From a virus, in IMG/VR virus record IMGVR_UViG_3300042307_000412, positions 1 to 30,292 of that record: a stretch of 30,292 nucleotides of DNA. The stretch is one strand, 5' to 3'. This document shows, piece by piece, positions 24,596 through 30,292 of this stretch (positions are counted from its first letter, which is position 1; the number at the start of each line of letters is the position of its first letter). The notes under the pieces were generated by a model. That model was not told where the DNA came from, searched no databases, and saw only the letters and a list, made by a program, of their open reading frames with translations. A program made the position numbers and the translations under genes.

Positions 24596-24861
24596 ATTGT
24601 TATCAAGTGACGAGACAAAGCTAGTGCAAAACCCTTGGGTGGTTTATTGGTGATCCATCTTTTTTATTCTACTTTCTGGGGTTCTTGCACTGCTTTGTCC
24701 TTTTCTTATTATTTCTTATTAAAAAAGAAGAAGAAGAAGAAGAAAAGAGCTCTGGTGCTTCAAAATTAACATTTTTTGTGTGGACAAAGCTCGGACAAAG
24801 CTGCGCTTTACTTTGTCCTGGGATGCTTTGCTTTGTCCATTTAGTCATTGCTTTGTCCATT
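24596..24861. other. Iteron-rich gap, candidate replication origin
   Basis: This 266-base gap lies after the primase-helicase stop. It has GACAAAGC or GCTTTGTC elements at 24614-24621, 24692-24700, 24782-24790, 24793-24801, 24811-24818, 24830-24838 and 24850-24858; another lies in the helicase gene at 24967-24975. Most are the nine-base GGACAAAGC. It also contains a 21-base imperfect inverted repeat and a GAA run (24727-24744). Repeats of this kind beside a replication gene are the pattern of an origin bound by the initiator. I saw no other such cluster in the window. A frame at 24669-24860 crosses the repeats but is probably not a gene. Confidence 0.5.
24614..24699. repeat. Imperfect inverted repeat with 21-22-base arms
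   Basis: The left arm is at 24614-24634 (gacaaagctagtgcaaaacc plus c) and the right arm at 24678-24699. The reverse complement of the right arm matches the left with one substitution and a short indel. The outer ends are the GACAAAGC element, so the dyad contains two of the iterons. It could fold as a hairpin or be a protein-binding dyad. Confidence 0.6.
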
Positions 24862-27117
24862 TTATCCTAATATTTCCATCATTTGCTTCTCTAAATCTTC
24901 CATTTCTCCGACTAATTTTAGATTTTTATCGATCTTCCAGTACGACATTTTACGAGTTTGACGTGGGCTTTGTCCAATTTTCATAGTCAAACTATCAGTA
25001 ATTACCTTTCTTGGTTGAGGTTCACCTAACCTAAAATCTTTAATTAAACAGTCTTTGATCTCGTAAGTACTCATAGTTTCTTCGTGAGATTTTAAGGCAT
25101 ATTGTAGACTCTTAGTATCAAAGTAACAAAATTCCTCATCCTCATTATCGTCAAACCATTCGATAAATATGTCCTTAATTTTTCTGTATCTTGGACTACT
25201 ACTAGCATCTTTAGCAGTTTCTTTTTCAATAGTCCAATACTCTGCAGGATTAAACCATAAACGTTCTTTGCTATAATACCTTGATGGTTTAAATTCATTA
25301 TCCAAATACCATAAGAAATGACCTACTTCGTCTTCTAATTTACGTAAGAAATCAACATGTTTTTCAGGCTTTGCAATCTTTCGTACCCAAAAACGAGTCG
25401 CTTCGCCATCCATTTTAAGTGGTGTAATGTCATTAGTAAATAGCATTACTTTGCCATAATAATTGACTTCATTTGCATTTTCGTATAGGATCTTACATGG
25501 AATTGTACCACCAGTACTTGTTACCATGTCTTTGATCTTATCAACAATAGCTTGAGGATTAGAATTCCTACTAACACCGCGCGAACTGGACTCTTCTACG
25601 ATAATATCTTGGCAATCCTTAACATAACTATTCTCATCCCTTTCGAGCGCACTAGAATTAATCTTTTTACTGTTAGCAAAACACATTTGTTGGTGGTTAC
25701 CAATGGTAGATTTTCCAGCGTCTTCATCACCTAATAAACATAGTGCGGGTAGCGGTTGAGTTGGTCTGTGTCTTTTAACCCAATAATATTCCAATCCCAA
25801 TTCAAATTGATCACCAAAAATATGTTTAAGAAGTATCTTAGTCATTGGCCATTCACCTTTTTCAATTTGACAACTAGGTAACTTAAACTGATTGTACTTA
25901 TTGTTTTCAATTGGACCATCGTTAAAATAATCGGGTTTGTATCCAAAACCTGCAAACTTTCTAGGAATCATACTTACTGTAATTTCTTTACTTGGAAACC
26001 TTGCTTTAAAACCACCGATGTTGTACTTTTCCATTTTGCCATCAGGATAAATCAAATAAATGTCAGATCCAATCCATGCATAATGATTAATGTTATTTTC
26101 ATAAGGTACACTAATACGTTCACGTTTTACTTCTACATCATCTAAAAAACTTAGATCTATTTCAGGCGTGGTGTCTGTAATTACTTTTGGTTCGTTGATA
26201 GTTCTTGGAGTAATCTTAGCATACTTACTAGCATTATCTACTGCTGCATCTCTGCGTCCAGGTTCATCATAACTACTAAACTCTATAGATAACTTATGTT
26301 TGATATAATCTGCGCTCAGACCATTCTCTAAACATCTACATGCTAGTTGATAAAACCATGGTTGACGAGAATCTATTCCATACTCTGACATTCTTGATAA
26401 AGCATCTTTGTATCTGGTTTCTTCTGTACCATCACCTTCACCTGAATAAGTAACTGTAACGGGTTGATACTTTTTAATTAAAGTCCAATCTTCACCATTT
26501 GCTTCTAACCATGCATCTAATTCTGAGTTTTTGATTCTGCCATTAACAACTACTAGAGTTTGTTTTTTCTCTGTCTTAGTGTTGATTTCATTAGGAGCAC
26601 GTGTTAAACGATTAATGTTTTTACACTGTGTATCTAATTTTAAATCAAACTTAAGTAATATACGTTTGATACATTCATACTTGGCTTCGAATTCATCTTT
26701 GCTAATTGGATCTTCTAAAGCAATTGGAGTATGTAAAGATTTACCACCACTATAAATAATTGCACTATATGGTAGTTTTGATAATTTTAATCTTTCACCT
26801 TGTTCTTGCACTGTGCATTCATCAAACTCAATCGCAAAGTTTCTAATGCTAGTTACATTCTCTTGAGTTATTCTTGGTTTGTTTCTACTGTGTTTTTCAG
26901 AATCAGTAGGATTATTATCCAATGTTGGATGAATAGGATTAATACAATAAAATTGAAAGTCAAAATTATAATCTTCAATAGTACCATTCCATTTGACTAC
27001 TCTATTTTTACGATACTTAAAATCATTCGTAGACTTATCAAAAGGTGCATTTTGAAAACCTATACCCTCTCCGATATCGAAAAGAGTACTATAAAATTTA
27101 TTGACTTTTTCTTTCAT
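24862..27117 (-). CDS. Replicative primase-helicase (AEP primase + SF3 helicase)
   Basis: A 751-residue protein starting at the ATG at 27117-27115, five bases after the previous stop; a TTG at 27156 would add 13 residues but overlap the upstream gene. Residues 94-176 carry archaeo-eukaryotic primase-like features: FAIEFDE (94-100), SGGKSLH (123-129) and RLTRAPN (170-176). After a helical primase C-terminal region comes a superfamily 3-type ATPase of the DUF5906 kind with Walker A GDEDAGKST (463-471), Walker B DIIVEES (504-510) and VMLFTNDITPLKMD followed by a conserved Arg (about 557-576). The protein would unwind and prime phage DNA. No polymerase is present, so the host enzyme must extend. 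The iteron-rich gap directly downstream may be its target. Confidence 0.88.
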   Translation of the reverse strand: MKEKVNKFYSTLFDIGEGIGFQNAPFDKSTNDFKYRKNRVVKWNGTIEDYNFDFQFYCINPIHPTLDNNPTDSEKHSRNKPRITQENVTSIRNFAIEFDECTVQEQGERLKLSKLPYSAIIYSGGKSLHTPIALEDPISKDEFEAKYECIKRILLKFDLKLDTQCKNINRLTRAPNEINTKTEKKQTLVVVNGRIKNSELDAWLEANGEDWTLIKKYQPVTVTYSGEGDGTEETRYKDALSRMSEYGIDSRQPWFYQLACRCLENGLSADYIKHKLSIEFSSYDEPGRRDAAVDNASKYAKITPRTINEPKVITDTTPEIDLSFLDDVEVKRERISVPYENNINHYAWIGSDIYLIYPDGKMEKYNIGGFKARFPSKEITVSMIPRKFAGFGYKPDYFNDGPIENNKYNQFKLPSCQIEKGEWPMTKILLKHIFGDQFELGLEYYWVKRHRPTQPLPALCLLGDEDAGKSTIGNHQQMCFANSKKINSSALERDENSYVKDCQDIIVEESSSRGVSRNSNPQAIVDKIKDMVTSTGGTIPCKILYENANEVNYYGKVMLFTNDITPLKMDGEATRFWVRKIAKPEKHVDFLRKLEDEVGHFLWYLDNEFKPSRYYSKERLWFNPAEYWTIEKETAKDASSSPRYRKIKDIFIEWFDDNEDEEFCYFDTKSLQYALKSHEETMSTYEIKDCLIKDFRLGEPQPRKVITDSLTMKIGQSPRQTRKMSYWKIDKNLKLVGEMEDLEKQMMEILG

Positions 27118-27122
27118 TTTAA

Positions 27123-27506
27123 TTAAAATAATTTTTTGGTTTCTGTTACGGTCCAAAGACCTTGTCTTTCACCTTTTTCTACTTCTTTTAATTCAACAAG
27201 CCTGTTAATAACTTTGTAAATTGTAGGAGTTGCTACTTCTAATTCTTTTTGTAATCTACCAGTTGTGATACCACCATAAGGCGAAAACTTATTGATAAAT
27301 GCCAATGCTACTTTTTCTTGTGATGTAAGATCTGGCAATTTCATAATAGACCATGTTGAATATTTAAATTCTGATGGTTCTAAAAACTGTTTACCAAGAT
27401 ACTCTAATGTTTCTGTGTCAATAGATTCTTTGGTCTTTACATTCATTTGTGTACCTGCATAATCAGGTAAGTCGGTGTGGAATACCACTTGTTCTGTGTT
27501 TTTCAT
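27123..27506 (-). CDS. Winged-helix DNA-binding protein
   Basis: A 127-residue protein starting at the ATG at 27506-27504. The C-terminal half has a winged helix: LTSQEKVALAFINKFSPYGG, then GRLQKELEVATPTIYKVINR and a wing with LKEVEKGERQGLW. The N-terminal 50 residues are of unknown type. It could regulate the early promoters or help the primase-helicase load; the gene pair is tightly spaced (five bases). A UUCG hairpin lies in front of the gene. Confidence 0.7.
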   Translation of the reverse strand: MKNTEQVVFHTDLPDYAGTQMNVKTKESIDTETLEYLGKQFLEPSEFKYSTWSIMKLPDLTSQEKVALAFINKFSPYGGITTGRLQKELEVATPTIYKVINRLVELKEVEKGERQGLWTVTETKKLF

Positions 27507-27529
27507 AATTATTTATTTGGTTTTTAAAT

Positions 27530-27549
27530 AGAGGGACCGAAGTCCCTCT
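27530..27549 (-). promoter_or_regulatory. UUCG-capped hairpin in early operon
   Basis: AGAGGGAC and GTCCCTCT form a perfect 8-bp stem capped by TTCG on the minus strand. It lies 10 bases after the stop of the gene at 27560-27799 and before the winged-helix gene, and is followed by ATTTAAAAACC rather than a T run. It may stabilise the upstream message or set a processing point. Confidence 0.55.
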
Positions 27550-27559
27550 TGTTTAGGTT

Positions 27560-27799
27560 TTACTTTGCAAATGCTTTGTGAAGTACTTCTGCTAGATTGT
27601 CAATTGCGTCTGCGATTGCTTTGTTAGAGATAGCTACTTCTTCAGTTGCTAATGCTAATGATGATAGAGAATCTGCAACTGACCATCCAGTTACGTCTGC
27701 TCTTTGATTTGCCATAGCATTTTCTGCTTGCTCTGTTGACATTGCATCGATACTTTTTGCTAGTTCGATGATTGCTTCTGTTGTGATTTGTGTGTTCAT
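27560..27799 (-). CDS. Small early helical protein
   Basis: A 79-residue protein starting at the ATG at 27799-27797, the first gene downstream of promoter P1. It is Ala-rich and almost wholly helical (MNTQITTEAIIELAKSIDAM; SLSSLALATEEVAISNKAIA; DAIDNLAEVLHKAFAK) with no membrane segment or named motif. Early phage genes of this size often block or redirect host functions, but the sequence does not show which. The function is unknown. Confidence 0.65.
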   Translation of the reverse strand: MNTQITTEAIIELAKSIDAMSTEQAENAMANQRADVTGWSVADSLSSLALATEEVAISNKAIADAIDNLAEVLHKAFAK

Positions 27800-27822
27800 A
27801 TATTTGTTTTTAATTTATAGTA

Positions 27823-27852
27823 GTTATACACACACTTAAAACTTTGTTTCAA
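27823..27852 (-). promoter_or_regulatory. Early promoter P1
   Basis: The minus strand reads TTGAAA (27852-27847), 18 bases, TATAAC (27828-27823). The expected start is near 27816, about 17 bases before the ATG of the 79-residue gene. It belongs to a set of five sites with the same spacing. Confidence 0.75.
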
Positions 27853-27910
27853 ACTTTATATAACTTTATTTATCTTATATATTAAGGTACTTTAAAGATC
27901 TCGCCGTAAA

Positions 27911-27941
27911 ACCAAAAAAACTTTGGTTATAACCAAAGTTT
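27911..27941 (-). terminator. Perfect-palindrome terminator overlapping a stop codon
   Basis: A perfect 24-base palindrome at 27918-27941 is followed on the minus strand by a T-rich tract ending in GGTTTT. The stop codon of the 48-residue gene (TAA at 27929-27927) lies in the middle of the palindrome, so terminator and gene end are superimposed. It separates this small unit from promoter P1. Confidence 0.75.
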
Positions 27942-28073
27942 CTCTGTAGGGATGTCATCGATTGCTTGTTCTAATTGAAGAGCAATACCTTCGATTTTTG
28001 ACTGACTGACTAGGATTAGTAGTTCTTGTAACTGTTTAGGTGTTACGTTTAGTGTAATTTCTATTGTTTCCAT
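27927..28073 (-). CDS. 48-residue early protein
   Basis: An open frame from the ATG at 28073-28071 to a TAA at 27929-27927 (METIEITLNVTPKQLQELLI start; IDDIPTEKLWL end). It has its own promoter P2 ten to twenty bases upstream and its own terminator, so it is a complete monocistronic unit. The sequence is acidic with a beta strand followed by helices; the Leu/Ile-rich middle could dimerise. No family is recognised. A small host-takeover or regulatory peptide is possible. Confidence 0.65.
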   Translation of the reverse strand: METIEITLNVTPKQLQELLILVSQSKIEGIALQLEQAIDDIPTEKLWL

Positions 28074-28090
28074 ATTCTTTGTATTTAGAA

Positions 28091-28120
28091 GTTATACAAA
28101 AAATGTATACAATGTTTCAA
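28091..28120 (-). promoter_or_regulatory. Early promoter P2 with operator-like dyad
   Basis: The minus strand reads TTGAAA (28120-28115), 18 bases, TATAAC (28096-28091). Inside the spacer and -10 region lies a dyad, TATACA-N5-TGTATA (28093-28098 and 28104-28109). The expected start is near 28084, about 11 bases before the ATG of the 48-residue gene. The dyad would let a regulator block this promoter only. Confidence 0.75.
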
Positions 28121-28175
28121 CTTTTTTTATAAAGATGTTATATAATCAAAGTACACCGTCGCGCAGGAGTTATAT

Positions 28176-28205
28176 TTTATACGGGCTTTTTACCACTTGT
28201 TTCAC
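28176..28205 (-). promoter_or_regulatory. Early promoter P3
   Basis: The minus strand reads GTGAAA (28205-28200), 18 bases, TATAAA (28181-28176). It directly follows the T tract of the terminator at 28208-28242. Transcription from it would run about 95 bases before reaching the ATG of the 48-residue gene, through GC-rich ACTCCTGCGCGACGG. Confidence 0.7.
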
Positions 28206-28207
28206 AT

Positions 28208-28242
28208 AAAAAAAGCCCAGATGACTCAAACATCTGGGCTTT
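28208..28242 (-). terminator. Rho-independent terminator of the micro-ORF unit
   Basis: A perfect 12-bp stem, AAAGCCCAGATG with CATCTGGGCTTT (28231-28242 and 28212-28223), is followed by seven T residues on the minus strand. It ends the short transcript from promoter P4. Confidence 0.88.
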
Positions 28243-28275
28243 AAACTACTTTCTTCGATTACAAACCTTAAATTT

Positions 28276-28347
28276 TTATAACGATAAAACAACAACAAGC
28301 GCTCCTTGTACGCCATTTAAATTGTTAATACTAATTGTTTGGTTCAT
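28276..28347 (-). CDS. Possible 23-residue leaderless micro-ORF
   Basis: An ATG at 28347-28345 opens a 23-codon frame (MNQTISINNLNGVQGALVVV start) ending in a TAA at 28278-28276. The ATG lies exactly where transcription from promoter P4 should begin, so the message would be leaderless. A strong terminator follows 34 bases later. The end of the peptide is hydrophobic. It may be a translated micropeptide, or the transcript may work as a small RNA. Confidence 0.4.
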   Translation of the reverse strand: MNQTISINNLNGVQGALVVVLSL

Positions 28348-28351
28348 GGTA

Positions 28352-28381
28352 CTTATATCGTTCCCCGTTCCATTGTTTCAC
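28352..28381 (-). promoter_or_regulatory. Early promoter P4
   Basis: The minus strand reads GTGAAA (28381-28376), 18 bases, TATAAG (28357-28352). The expected start is at about 28345, on the ATG of the micro-ORF. Its upstream element lies in one copy of the 12-base repeat TGTAAAGTGAAA. Confidence 0.7.
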
Positions 28382-28410
28382 TTTACATATTGCGAAGCTT
28401 TCACTTTACA
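28376..28410 (-). repeat. Two 12-base direct repeats at promoter P4
   Basis: TGTAAAGTGAAA on the minus strand occurs at 28399-28410 and 28376-28387, start to start 23 bases, which is close to two helical turns. The second copy covers the -35 element of P4. The pair could bind one regulator on one face of the DNA. Confidence 0.6.
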
Positions 28411-28411
28411 C

Positions 28412-28503
28412 ATAAAAAAACCCTAAATCGAGAAATGGCTTAAACGAGATAGGGTTTTAAAAAACAAAAATAGATTTATTAAATGAACAAATAATAAACT
28501 TAT
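28412..28503 (-). ncRNA. Candidate small RNA between P5 and a terminator
   Basis: Promoter P5 should start a transcript near 28503, and the terminator at 28413-28458 should end it about 90 bases later. There is no ATG in between. It could be a short phage RNA. The alternative is that the terminator simply closes the fibre operon and P5 reads through it. Confidence 0.35.
28413..28458 (-). terminator. Terminator after fibre gene
   Basis: AAAACCCTA and TAGGGTTTT flank an inner CTCG/CGA part, with mismatched positions between, and are followed by seven T residues on the minus strand. It lies about 80 bases after the stop of the collagen fibre gene and would end the fibre operon as well as any P5 transcript. 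The A tract on its other side allows some bidirectional use. Confidence 0.75.
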
Positions 28504-28509
28504 ATGCTA

Positions 28510-28539
28510 TTTATACTACTTTTGTAGAGTTTGTTTCAA
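28510..28539 (-). promoter_or_regulatory. Early promoter P5
   Basis: The minus strand reads TTGAAA (28539-28534), 18 bases, TATAAA (28515-28510). Its first base touches the stop codon of the fibre gene (28542-28540). It is the first promoter of the control region. Confidence 0.7.
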
Positions 28540-30292
28540 TTAATTTTGTTTTTTAGCGTATCCACCAACTAAAGTAGTAGAACTTCCAGCGTTATCGACG
28601 TATCCAATAAAATGTATGTAAACTGGTACTGTCCAATCTAGTGGTTTAGCTAAATTATCTGGATAAACAAAGCCTCCTTGAAGATTATCAAATTCAAGGA
28701 AATTATCAACTGCACCGCTTGCAGTACCAAATCCAGTTCCATTTGCTGTATTAATAACTAAATTTTTCTCTAAAACAAAACCAGCTAATGATGTTGAATT
28801 TGTACCACCTAATGTATACCAAACTCCAGAATATATTGCAGGAGAATTACTTATTGCAGCTGAAGTGTATACAGTTCCTGCTCCTCCATAATTCGATGAG
28901 TACAGTGCCCATATTTTTACAATATCACCAGAAATAAAACTATTTGCTGGAATAGTGATTGATGTAATAATAGTATTTGTACCACTAGGTCCATTTAAAG
29001 TAGTTCTTGTTGCAGAATATCCACTTACTACAGATCCTGTTGCTCCTTGCGCACCTGTTGGTCCATTTGCACCAGTAGCACCTTGTGCACCCGTTGGTCC
29101 ACCTGCAGGTCCCGCTACACCTTGAGCACCATCAGCACCTTTAGATCCATTTGGTTGATAGAAACTATAACCATAACTAAATGCTGTATTTGTTGCATTT
29201 GATAAAGTAGCTCCAATTGTAATATATTGGTCAACTGTCCAATCAATATTTAATGCCAATAATGGTGCTTGAAGAGTAGTAGAACTAGATTGCCAATCAA
29301 TGCCTGAACCACTAGATGCAAGTATATTTGTAGCAGTTGCTGAATTAACAAAAAATTGTCTACTGAAAGAAATTAAAGTAGAAGTTGTACCCATGATAGG
29401 TAAAGTACCTGAAACACCGCATATATTAGTACCACCTAAGCCTACTGAAGTTCCTATATAAGCTTTAAATGTAGTACTACCTGAAACTGTTTTAGTTGAT
29501 CCAAGTCTCATATTTAAATTATAGATATTACCTGGAGTTACTGAATTTGCTGGAATTAAAATGGAGTCTACTACTGTTTCTACTGTAGTAAATCCTGTTA
29601 CTGGTGTACTAGGTACTAAATTAGTAATTGATAAACCAGCAGGCATACCAGTAGTTCCTTGTGCACCTGTAGCACCTTGAGCTCCCGTAATACCTTGAGC
29701 ACCTTGTGCTCCAGTTTCACCTTTGTTTCCAACAACACCAACTGAAGTTACAACAAAAGAGTAGTAACCATTTTCTGTAGAAAAAACTACTGAACGAGGT
29801 GTAGTATCTAAGTTGTTTAAATATAATTTAACAATCATTCTATCAGTTGGATCAATACTAGTTGTAGGTAATACAACATCAATATTAACTTCATTTGGTA
29901 ATCCTGATTCCCAATCAATTGTATGTAAACCTGAAGTAATAACTGGTCCGTATGGTACACCAGCACTATTAGCTAATTGTAAAGTCACATAAGTGTCAAC
30001 ATCAGCAACTGCTGCTGGTAAAGTATAAAATACATTGAATCTTTGAACTCCAGCAGGAATAACAGGGAAACCAATCTCTTGCGACATAAATTGCTGTACT
30101 AATGCACCTGTTTGACTACTTGTTAAATTTGTAGTAACTGTTTGTGTAGTAGCTGTTGTAGGTAATGTACTTAGATTTCTATAACCTAAAACGTCAGACG
30201 CTTCAGATTGATTAAAGTAGAATACTGCGCCTGCTGAAATTCCAGCAGTACCTTGAGCTCCTGTTGAGCCTTGAGCACCTTGTGCACCTTCT
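28540..30292 (-). CDS. Collagen-like tail fibre, C-terminal part (continues at left end)
   Basis: This is the 3' part of the fibre gene that begins at 685. An ATG at 30087 (MSQEIGFPVIPAGVQRF) could look like a start, but the frame is open past it to the edge and is the same sequence as at position 1, so it is internal. After the first stalk a globular domain follows ([20 protein letters not shown] region), then two more short collagen blocks near [19 protein letters not shown] and GADGAQGVAGPAGGPTG, each followed by a beta-rich domain. The alternating stalk and globular pattern suits a segmented trimeric fibre. The stop is at 28542-28540, next to promoter P5. Domain functions are unknown. Confidence 0.85.
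   Translation of the reverse strand, partial: EGAQGAQGSTGAQGTAGISAGAVFYFNQSEASDVLGYRNLSTLPTTATTQTVTTNLTSSQTGALVQQFMSQEIGFPVIPAGVQRFNVFYTLPAAVADVDTYVTLQLANSAGVPYGPVITSGLHTIDWESGLPNEVNIDVVLPTTSIDPTDRMIVKLYLNNLDTTPRSVVFSTENGYYSFVVTSVGVVGNKGETGAQGAQGITGAQGATGAQGTTGMPAGLSITNLVPSTPVTGFTTVETVVDSILIPANSVTPGNIYNLNMRLGSTKTVSGSTTFKAYIGTSVGLGGTNICGVSGTLPIMGTTSTLISFSRQFFVNSATATNILASSGSGIDWQSSSTTLQAPLLALNIDWTVDQYITIGATLSNATNTAFSYGYSFYQPNGSKGADGAQGVAGPAGGPTGAQGATGANGPTGAQGATGSVVSGYSATRTTLNGPSGTNTIITSITIPANSFISGDIVKIWALYSSNYGGAGTVYTSAAISNSPAIYSGVWYTLGGTNSTSLAGFVLEKNLVINTANGTGFGTASGAVDNFLEFDNLQGGFVYPDNLAKPLDWTVPVYIHFIGYVDNAGSSTTLVGGYAKKQN
30156..30281. repeat. Terminal direct repeat, right copy (circular overlap)
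   Basis: Identical to 1-126 over 126 bases. Beyond 30281 it carries nine extra bases encoding one Gly-Ala-Gln triplet relative to the left copy, then agrees again with 121-128. Confidence 0.85.

Noticed and set aside
24669-24860. 63-residue minus-strand frame over the iteron gap
   Set aside because: Its sequence is made of the repeats and a Ser run from the GAA microsatellite; such frames arise from repeats. I treat the gap as non-coding.
30087-30087. ATG as start of a separate fibre gene
   Set aside because: The frame continues upstream to the edge and is the same sequence as position 1 onward, so it is internal to the joined gene.
1-30292. Diversity-generating retroelement acting on the fibre genes
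   Set aside because: There is no reverse transcriptase and no template/variable repeat pair with adenine-specific differences; the repeats are collagen triplets.
1-30292. CRISPR array, tRNA genes or insertion sequences
   Set aside because: I saw no regularly spaced repeats with unique spacers, no cloverleaf with conserved T arm, and no transposase. A tRNA search program was not available, so a degenerate tRNA could be missed.
1-30292. Bacteroidota-type TTTG / TAnnTTTG promoters
   Set aside because: Intergenic regions do not show this pair at the right spacing; the two promoter families described fit the gene starts better.

Overview
The window looks like the whole genome of a small tailed double-stranded DNA phage, about 30.15 kb, drawn as a circle opened inside a tail-fibre gene. 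Bases 1-126 recur exactly at 30156-30281, and the reading frame that leaves the left edge continues into the right edge. Every gene I can support lies on the minus strand. The DNA is AT-rich, start codons sit behind A/T-only leaders of the type AAATAAAAT rather than Shine-Dalgarno sequences, and most proteins resemble those of phages infecting Bacteroidota (flavobacteria and relatives). That host is an inference. There is no integrase, repressor, DNA polymerase, tRNA, CRISPR array or reverse transcriptase that I can recognise.

Layout, in the direction of transcription (from high to low coordinates). A control region (27.8-28.54 kb) carries five promoter-like sequences of one design, three terminators and tiny transcription units. 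Next come a winged-helix protein (27.1-27.5 kb), a primase-helicase (24.9-27.1 kb), a repeat-rich gap that may be the replication origin (24.6-24.86 kb), an HNH endonuclease and two unknown genes. The packaging block (18.45-23.2 kb) holds the portal, a head-tail connector, a DUF5681-type protein, a sigma-factor-like protein, small genes and the large terminase. The tail block (7.7-18.4 kb) holds neck and tail-completion proteins, a tail-assembly chaperone with a likely -1 ribosomal frameshift, two large tail-tip proteins and the tape measure. A holin and a composite XkdF-type prohead protease follow. The capsid block (3.55-5.7 kb) holds the scaffold, major capsid protein and probable tail tube protein. 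Last come four structural and fibre genes, two of them collagen-like, the final one crossing the junction and ending at 28540.

Two promoter families divide the genome. The early-looking family (TGAAACA, 16 bases, TATAA) occurs five times and only in the control region and first operon. The late-looking family (TCAAA, 12 bases, YATATTTAA) occurs in front of five structural operons, starting at 23221, 18404, 10105, 5725 and 3441. The sigma-like protein at 20432-20902 is an obvious candidate to read the second family. Several late units are separated by compact boundaries in which a hairpin terminator runs straight into the next promoter.

Points that stand out are the promoter system, the frameshifting chaperone with two long alternative C-termini, the iteron-like cluster downstream of the primase-helicase, the capsid module placed after the tail module, and the absence of a recognisable endolysin although the circle appears complete.
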